A stretch of 64,000 bases of DNA from Ovis canadensis (Eukaryota; Chordata; Mammalia; Artiodactyla; Bovidae), in NCBI RefSeq assembly GCF_042477335.2, contig NC_091245.1, positions 111,572,501 through 111,636,500 of the forward strand, in the 5' to 3' direction. The translations under genes and the position numbers were made by a program. A model generated the notes under the pieces. It searched no databases. It saw nothing but the letters and a program-made list of their open reading frames with translations, and was not told the origin of the DNA. Position 1 is the stretch's first letter. Each line of letters opens with the position of its first letter. This document shows, piece after piece, positions 60,501 through 64,000 of this stretch.

Positions 60501-62400
60501 CTTCTCCAGAATTTGGGCATCCCGAATGGCATGGCACTTGGCGTTGAGGATGATCTGGAGAGTGGAATTGAACTTGTGGTACTAGGTCTGAGAGTAAGGA
60601 TGGGGATGGGGGTGGGGGGTGGGGGGTGGGGTGATACACCACAGGGATGTGGAAGCTGGAGTGGGGAGAAATGGGAGCAGAATCCTATCAAGTGTGCTCA
60701 CAAACCCAGAAAAGCAATAGCATCTTTCAGGGTACTGGGTCTGGTGTTTGGGGCACAGGGGGGCGGTCATGGATCACTCTTTGGGAATAAGATGAAAGCT
60801 ATGGGTCTTCTCCTCCATAAAATTCGCTTACATCTATACACACAAAATTTCCATAAAACTTTAGAAGTTCATGGTCCCCTTAGGGACCCCTGAACCTCAA
60901 ATGAAGACCTCCCCCCAATTCTACTCTTCAGGAAAATAAACATTCTTGCAGAGGCCGAGCCACTGGATTTTTAAGCTAAAAGAGCCCAACCTGACACATA
61001 AGGAGATGAAAAAATCAGGAGCCATCAATAAGAGCTGTGGAGTAAAAGCTTTGGAAAATAAAAGGAAGCATTAAGGAGAGAAGATTTGCCTGAGAGACAG
61101 AAACTCTGGATGAAGAGGGTGGGGAGTCAGCATTTTTCCTTTGGCCAGGAAGTGAACCACATGCAAATGAGTAACACAATAGAATTCAAATGGGCCTCTG
61201 GTCTTTATGCTCTGGCTAACGGAAGCACTTTGAGAGCAACAAAAAGAACCCCATTGTCTGCACCACCATATGTGGCCAGAATTGAAGGAGCAGGATAAAG
61301 ATACAAGTAACATGTATTTTTCAACCCGCAGTTCGCAGAGTATCTCTCATATATTAGCATATTTCATCCTAATAACGCTGCTTAGTAGTTTCACCATCCT
61401 CATTTCACAAACGAAGAAAGTTTGACTCAGGGAGTGCAAGTGACTTGCTGAAGGTCACACAGCAGGCACTCCATAGGTAGAGCTCTCCCCGACCCAATCT
61501 ACTCCATTCGCCTGCCAAGGCCAGCCCCTCACCTCTCCACCCTGCACCCCATCTCTAGCCCATGCTTTCAGGCGTGTGAATAACAGATAAGAGGAGGGAG
61601 GGATTCCCTGGTGGGCCAGTGCTTAGGACTCTGTTCTTCCACTGCACAAGGCATGAATTCAGTCCCTGGTCAGAGAACTAAGATCCCGCACACTGAGTGT
61701 GGCAAGGTCAAAAGAGAGAGAGATGAGAGCAGGGAAGGAGAATGGAGAGCCCACCTTTTTCATATCCTTCAGCTCTTCCTCCTGCTCCATCCGCAGCTGG
61801 TTGGCTCTCTGCAGAAGGTTCTGGGCCCTCTCCTTGGCTGCCTCCTCCAGGTCGCTGAGCTTCCTGTTGTTCCTCCAAACCATTTCCTTCTGTTTCATGA
61901 TTTTCTTGCGTGTGGTCACTGTGTCCTACGGGAGCCACGCTGGCATCAGCGGGGACTTGCTCCAGCGCTCCGTGCCCTGGGCACTAGCCTGGCTGCCGTG
62001 GGTGACCTCAGATGAGTTTCACATCACCCCATCGCACTGTCCCAGGCCAGAGGTCTCCCAGCCTGGCGTCCTCACCCCTCCCTGGCCCCGCAGTTGCTCC
62101 CGCCAGATCTTTATTCTGTAACACATCTTCTTTAGCACATTCACGCCTTGCTTCAGGGTCCCCTAACTAAAGCTCCCAGTCTTGTGGGAGGCTGGCCTCT
62201 CCCCAGCCCTTCTCGTCAACCCCCACTCTGCGAAGATGGGGTCGGGGTTAGGTACCACAATGGCTTCCTTCTCCTTCTTGAAGGCCTGCTCCCTGGCCTC
62301 GAGTTCTTCTCTAGTCAGGACGTGGGATGCCCATTTGATCCGCTCAAACTCCTCAGGGCTCAGGATAAGGGATTGCCCGGAAGGGTCCTTGGTGGGAATG
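45498..62400 (-). CDS. CFAP45: CFAP45 (CCDC19), last nine coding exons, 460 aa
   Basis: CFAP45 is a microtubule inner protein of ciliary and sperm doublets, reported to bind AMP; human loss-of-function causes laterality defects and poor sperm motility. Coding join (complement): 62400-62256, 61925-61755, 60554-60376, 58337-58208, 53951-53805, 51396-51283, 50681-50488, 46179-45955, 45576-45498. All phases match and there is no internal stop. The protein is one long Glu/Lys/Arg/Gln-rich coiled coil of the trichohyalin-plectin homology type, from IPTKDPSGQSLILSPEEFER to TSVN. About 90 N-terminal residues, including the start codon, lie beyond the right edge. It follows VSIG8's 5' end at 16 kb distance on the same strand, with no sign of shared control. 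Confidence 0.96.
45955..46179 (-). CDS. CFAP45: CFAP45 exon: coiled coil, AQREQIEK to KKLEEL
   Basis: 225 bases, phase 2 on both sides, donor CTGAG|gtgcac. It encodes AQREQIEKERLEEEKKATGR, LQHANELRRQVRENQQKQVQ and ARIATFDEGRRLKEEAQKRH followed by ERIEDIKRKKLEEL. Very high charge; coiled coil throughout. Confidence 0.96.
46525..46866 (-). mobile_element. Long CHR-type SINE (antisense)
   Basis: 'tttatttatttttggctttg', 'ctgggtcttcattgcttctc', 'ctctagggcgggcaggcttc', 'gaatcgaacccgaatctcct' and 'gagcctccagggaagcccc' run from tail to head in reverse complement. About 340 bp. Confidence 0.88.
47444..47608 (-). mobile_element. CHR-type SINE (antisense)
   Basis: Poly-T tail, 'caccaggtcttagttgtgta', 'gatcaggaatcaaaccaggg' and 'gatcaccagggaagtccc'. 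Target-site duplication agcaact at 47437-47443 and 47609-47615. Confidence 0.9.
48404..48702 (+). mobile_element. BovB 3' end
   Basis: 'gggatttctttggaaggaat', 'gatgctaaagctgaaactcc', 'gatgagatggctggatggca' and a terminal run of aactg repeats. Low divergence. Confidence 0.92.
48703..48985 (+). mobile_element. Bov-A2 SINE joined to a BovB tail
   Basis: Two Bov-A monomers ('ggcaatggcaacccactcca', 'gaaatggcaacccactccag') ending in (CAG)n at about 48968-48982. It begins directly after the ACTGA tail of the preceding BovB. Confidence 0.9.
49485..49600 (-). mobile_element. CHR-type SINE (antisense)
   Basis: 'ggttt aagcttggctgcac' spacing aside, the order tail, 'ggatcttaattccccaacaa', 'gtcctaaccactgaaccacc' and 'aggggattcccc' is that of a reverse-complement CHR SINE. 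Confidence 0.8.
50488..50681 (-). CDS. CFAP45: CFAP45 exon: coiled coil, DALRAKRN to FERIL
   Basis: 194 bases, acceptor ccttccccag, donor TCTCCG|gtagga; phase 0 in, phase 2 out. It encodes DALRAKRNQEFADREWRRKE, KENAQKKLETEAMLRKSRLE and QVAFKEHTLAVQVQRDRDEF followed by ERIL. Confidence 0.96.
50682..51282 (-). other. CFAP45: CFAP45 intron, 601 bp
   Basis: GT..AG intron; no repeat or other feature recognised. Confidence 0.85.
51283..51396 (-). CDS. CFAP45: CFAP45 exon: AREAEFEA to DYQAEQ
   Basis: 114 bases, phase 0 on both sides. It encodes AREAEFEAEQERIRREKEKE and IARLRAMQEKAQDYQAEQ, continuous coiled coil. Confidence 0.96.
51497..51575 (-). mobile_element. L1 3' fragment with local duplication (antisense)
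   Basis: 'aaatttatttatttttaatt' followed by the unit tttttaattgaaggataatt(g) twice in tandem resembles the reverse complement of the ruminant L1 3' end. Confidence 0.6.
51600..51800 (+). mobile_element. MIR-class SINE
   Basis: 'catttgtaagatgcttcact', 'tgtaatatcccagagagtcc' and 'tatgaagaaactaatgctca' match MIR order. Further unrecognised intron sequence (51800-53800) has another weak MIR core near 52775-52890. Confidence 0.6.
51800..53804 (-). other. CFAP45: CFAP45 intron, unique part
   Basis: No gene or named repeat recognised apart from the weak MIR-like stretch. The 162-codon frame at 52122-52610 (+) has no motif or splice context. Confidence 0.55.
53805..53951 (-). CDS. CFAP45: CFAP45 exon: DLEQRHQQ to FTKKKM
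   Basis: 147 bases, phase 0 on both sides, acceptor tggtggcag, donor AAGATG|gtaggg. It encodes DLEQRHQQKLKMQAEIKRIN, DETQRQKAELLAQEKLADQM and VMEFTKKKM. Confidence 0.96.
54374..54488 (-). mobile_element. CHR-type SINE (antisense)
   Basis: 'tttttttgggccatgccaca', 'ttagtttcctgaccagggag', 'agtcttaaccactgaaccac' and 'cagggaagtct' in reverse-complement order. Confidence 0.85.
54590..54665 (+). mobile_element. MIR core
   Basis: 'aaactgaggcccagagttta' and 'agtgacttgcccaggtccac' are the MIR core landmarks. Confidence 0.75.
55615..55826 (-). mobile_element. Bov-tA SINE (antisense)
   Basis: 'gactgtagcccaccgggctc', 'atggg actatccaggcaagg' (read through), 'cttctccagggcatcttccc' and 'gatcgaacccatgtctctta' give a reverse-complement Bov-tA. 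Confidence 0.9.
56068..56218 (+). mobile_element. Bov-tA SINE, 3' truncated
   Basis: 'actggtggctcagctggtaa', 'cctgcaacgtgcaagacctg', 'tgggttgggaagatcccctg' and 'ctggagaattccatgcactg', ending in 'tcgcaaagagtt'. Confidence 0.88.
56378..56602 (-). mobile_element. Bov-tA SINE (antisense)
   Basis: 'ttctcagtcgctttaattgt', 'ctgccaggttcctctgtccc', 'cagggattgaacctgtggcg' and 'ccactgagccatctggaaag'. The near-duplicated tcaatgagccc (about 56364) and tcagtgagccc (about 56606) flank it. Confidence 0.9.
58208..58337 (-). CDS. CFAP45: CFAP45 exon: GRRHIVEQ to EEDLR
   Basis: 130 bases, phase 2 in and phase 0 out. It encodes GRRHIVEQMEKNQEERSLLA, EQREQEKEQMLEYMEKLQEE and DLR. At the donor I place the cut as CTAAGG|GTAACT, which keeps frame; CTAAG|GGT is not a GT site. 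Confidence 0.95.
59490..59965 (-). mobile_element. Antisense L2 remnant
   Basis: 'cagggaccctgtcctcagtg', 'agcatacagcctggtgaggg', 'agtcagggaggtttctcagg' and 'ggccgtactgtgaaacacct' follow the reverse complement of L2. Confidence 0.65.
59974..60222 (+). mobile_element. L1 3' end with poly(A)
   Basis: 'tgggattgggcatgtacaca', 'taccatatagcacatggaac', 'ggatatatgtatatgtatga' and 'ctggctatacttcaatacac' followed by an A-rich tail match the ruminant L1 3' UTR. Confidence 0.88.
60376..60554 (-). CDS. CFAP45: CFAP45 exon: IILNAKCH to REERI
   Basis: 179 bases, phase 0 in, phase 2 out; acceptor actctccag, donor AATCCG|gtaaag. It encodes IILNAKCHAIRDAQILEKQL, IQKELDAEEKRLNQMMEVER and QKSVQRQEELDRKRREERI. 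A C-rich tract lies upstream of its acceptor. Confidence 0.96.
60598..60634 (+). repeat. G-run cluster (G-quadruplex-capable)
   Basis: At least five runs of four to six G separated by one to three bases. It sits about 45-80 bases 5' of a CFAP45 acceptor on the transcribed orientation, where the RNA is C-rich. Confidence 0.8.
61335..61480 (+). mobile_element. MIR-class SINE
   Basis: 'gcatatttcatcctaataac', 'cctcatttcacaaacgaaga' and 'gcaagtgacttgctgaaggt' followed by 'cacacagcaggc' match MIR. Confidence 0.8.
61606..61715 (+). mobile_element. CHR-type SINE
   Basis: 'gggattccctggtgggccag', 'gactctgttcttccactgca' and 'cagagaactaagatcccgca' followed by an A/G-rich end. Confidence 0.85.
61755..61925 (-). 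CDS. CFAP45: CFAP45 exon: DTVTTRKK to ELKDMKK
   Basis: 171 bases, phase 0 on both sides. The acceptor is cccgtag before GACACAGTG; an alternative AG nine bases downstream would break frame continuity with the previous exon. It encodes DTVTTRKKIMKQKEMVWRNN, RKLSDLEEAAKERAQNLLQR and ANQLRMEQEEELKDMKK. Confidence 0.94.
62256..62400 (-). CDS. CFAP45: CFAP45 exon (first in window): IPTKDPSG to EKEAIV
   Basis: 145 bases, phase 2 in, phase 0 out; acceptor ttgtgtcag, donor ATTGTG|gtacct. It encodes IPTKDPSGQSLILSPEEFER, IKWASHVLTREELEAREQAF and KKEKEAIV. The helical rod of the protein begins here. Confidence 0.95.
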
Positions 62401-63452
62401 CTGACACAAAGAATGAGTAAAATTAGGCAGGGGTGGCGGGGGGGCGGGGGGTGCTCTTAGCACTACTCTGCAGGCTGCTCTGCTCTCTACCCCACCCTCA
62501 TCACTGCCCATCCTGCCTCAGAGAATCGGGCAGGAGAGACAGCGGAATGGGTCCACTGGGGAGAAGCAGTCTCAGGCAAGGGTAGAGTAGCATCACCGGC
62601 TAAAAAAGGAACATTTTAAGGACTTTGTCTAAAAGGTCCGGTCACATGTTACCTCCTCTGCACCCGCCCCCATGTACCCGTACGCATCCACCTCCTCCCC
62701 TCCGCTGTCCCTGCCTGTGCTGTGGGCAACGTCTGTTTGCCTTTCTAGATCACAAGCTCCTGCGGGATTCAGGCTCTGCCGTAATCCCACAGGCAGCCCG
62801 GTCTCTGGCTCAGCACTGGGCACAGAGTGAGGACTCAAAATAAAGCTGCCGAATTGAACTTTTAAAACAGATGATTCCTCAAGAATGACATAAAAAGGGC
62901 AAGGGCACGCCAGACGAGGATGAAGCGGAGGCCAGTGAGGAACAAAACCATCCCTGTGCCTCCAGCCCAGAGGGAAGCTTTGAACCCTAAATATTAATTA
63001 AAATCAACAATAGCCAGAGACATGTCTACAGACTTTCCTAGCTGCCCAACGCATTCAACAAACCAATAGGTAATTATAATGATTACAAACAGATGACATA
63101 CATTAGCGATGGAGCAGGGGAGTGGGCATAAAGCTGCTTCTGGGTGGGGCGTCTAACAGGCACATGGTAAACAGACGCAGATGGTCTGAGGCAGGAAGTG
63201 AAACCTCATCCCATAAAACTGGTTGGGGAGAGGTGTCCAGGAGGTGGACACATGAGTAAGTGGACTTGAGGCTTAGCCAAGACTTTGTTTTTCCCTGGGC
63301 GCTGTGGCCCCAAACAGCCTGGTATCTGAAGTGACTAGGAATGATGTGAATCTGAGACAGCATCTTGTGTTGTTCTCAGAACCCTGACAAGTTACCCGAG
63401 ACTTTGCCTCCAACGTGTTTTTAGGGCTGGACCAGTCCAAGAAGGAGCCCTT

Positions 63453-63859
63453 GGGACTTCACTGGTCATCCAGTGATTAAGAATCTGTTTGGCTTGGTAA
63501 CAACCTAGAGGGGTGGGATGGGGACAGAGGTGAGGGGATGTTTAAGTGGGAGAGGCCATGCATAAACCCATGGCTGATTCATGTGCGTGTATGGTAGAAA
63601 CCAGTGCAATACTATAAAGCAATTATCCTTCAATTAACAATACATTTTTAAAAAAAGACTCTGCCTTGCAATGCAGGGGACGCTGTTTCCTTCCCTGGCT
63701 GGGAACTATGACCCCACATTTGGCAGAGCGACTAAGCTTGCACACCGCAACCACTGAGCCTGCGCACGCTGGAGCGTGACATCCCTCAGGGCTCAAGGAA
63801 GATCCCGTGTGCCCCTACTAACACCCGACTCAGCTAAACACAGAAATAAATAAATAAAG
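63453..63859 (+). mobile_element. Long CHR-type SINE split by an L1 fragment
   Basis: The head 'gggacttcactggtcatcca' at 63453, the middle 'ctgccttgcaatgcagggga' after the insert, 'gcttgcacaccgcaaccact' and an (AAAT)n tail at about 63841-63857 form one element. Confidence 0.88.
63488..63654 (+). mobile_element. L1 3' fragment inserted in a CHR SINE
   Basis: 'gctgattcatgtgcgtgtat', 'gtgcaatactataaagcaat' and 'tatccttcaattaacaatac' plus poly(A) mark an L1 3' end. Flanking aagaatctg (63479-63487) and aagactctg (63655-63663) are a 8/9 target-site duplication. Confidence 0.88.
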
Positions 63860-64000
63860 AGAAGAAGCCCTTTCTTGGGCCACAAGCGTGTCTGCAGGGC
63901 CGCTACCACATCTGGCCCTTCAATGCCAGAGCTGACCAGACAGTGCTCTTGGACCTGTGGACCAGCCCTGCCTCCCCAGATCGCGACACAGGATGCATTT

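Larger units (their letters stand above)
60555..61754 (-). other. CFAP45: CFAP45 intron, 1.2 kb
   Basis: It contains a G-rich (+ strand) tract at 60598-60634, a MIR (about 61335-61480) and a CHR SINE (61606-61715). No other feature recognised. Confidence 0.85.
62404..64000 (-). other. CFAP45: CFAP45 intron running off the window
   Basis: No further CFAP45 exon is recognisable. It includes a second G-rich tract (62428-62450) and a CHR SINE split by an L1 fragment (63453-63859). 62460-63450 shows no recognisable feature. Confidence 0.7.

Overview
This is nuclear DNA from a ruminant, most likely a bovid such as cattle, buffalo, sheep or goat. It carries many BovB LINE copies, Bov-tA/Bov-A SINEs and CHR-type tRNA-Glu SINEs. 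BovB and the Bov-tA/Bov-A families are typical of ruminants, and CHR SINEs are shared with whales and hippos. Genes are split into short exons with GT..AG introns. No bacterial genes, rRNA, tRNA genes or CRISPR arrays were seen.

Three protein-coding genes are supported, in the order known from human 1q23.2. (1) The last three coding exons of SLAMF8 (+ strand, 1425-3738) encode the second Ig domain, membrane segment and short tail of a CD2/SLAM-family receptor. (2) The complete VSIG8 coding sequence (- strand, seven coding exons, 28682 to 21283, 416 aa) encodes a CTX/JAM-like two-Ig-domain membrane protein. (3) The last nine coding exons of CFAP45 (- strand, 62400 to 45498, 460 aa of about 550) encode a coiled-coil microtubule inner protein of motile cilia. 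SLAMF8 and VSIG8 converge tail to tail; VSIG8 and CFAP45 lie in tandem. The three genes share no obvious pathway (macrophage receptor, epithelial adhesion-type protein, axonemal protein).

Layout: 1-4.4 kb, SLAMF8 3' half, with an old MaLR LTR supplying the nearest polyadenylation signal; 4.4-20.8 kb, repeat-rich intergenic DNA; 20.8-29 kb, VSIG8, with a CpG island over its last coding exon; 29-45.4 kb, intergenic DNA with a degenerate GTTAGG-like hexamer array, three BovB inserts, a nested BovB/ERV/BovB block (39.2-43.9 kb) and a unique stretch with an orphan TATA box; 45.4-64 kb, CFAP45 with SINE-filled introns.

I looked for an undescribed system and found none that I would defend. The best leads are modest: a lineage-specific stop codon that appears to shorten the SLAMF8 tail by four residues, LTR-derived polyadenylation, an in-frame stop-free 81-bp SLAMF8 intron, the intragenic CpG island, an orphan TATA box followed by a 43-codon ORF, and the layered transposon nest. 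Exon boundaries were read by hand from splice signals, reading-frame continuity and remembered human orthologues. Repeat family names come from remembered consensus patterns and their edges are approximate.
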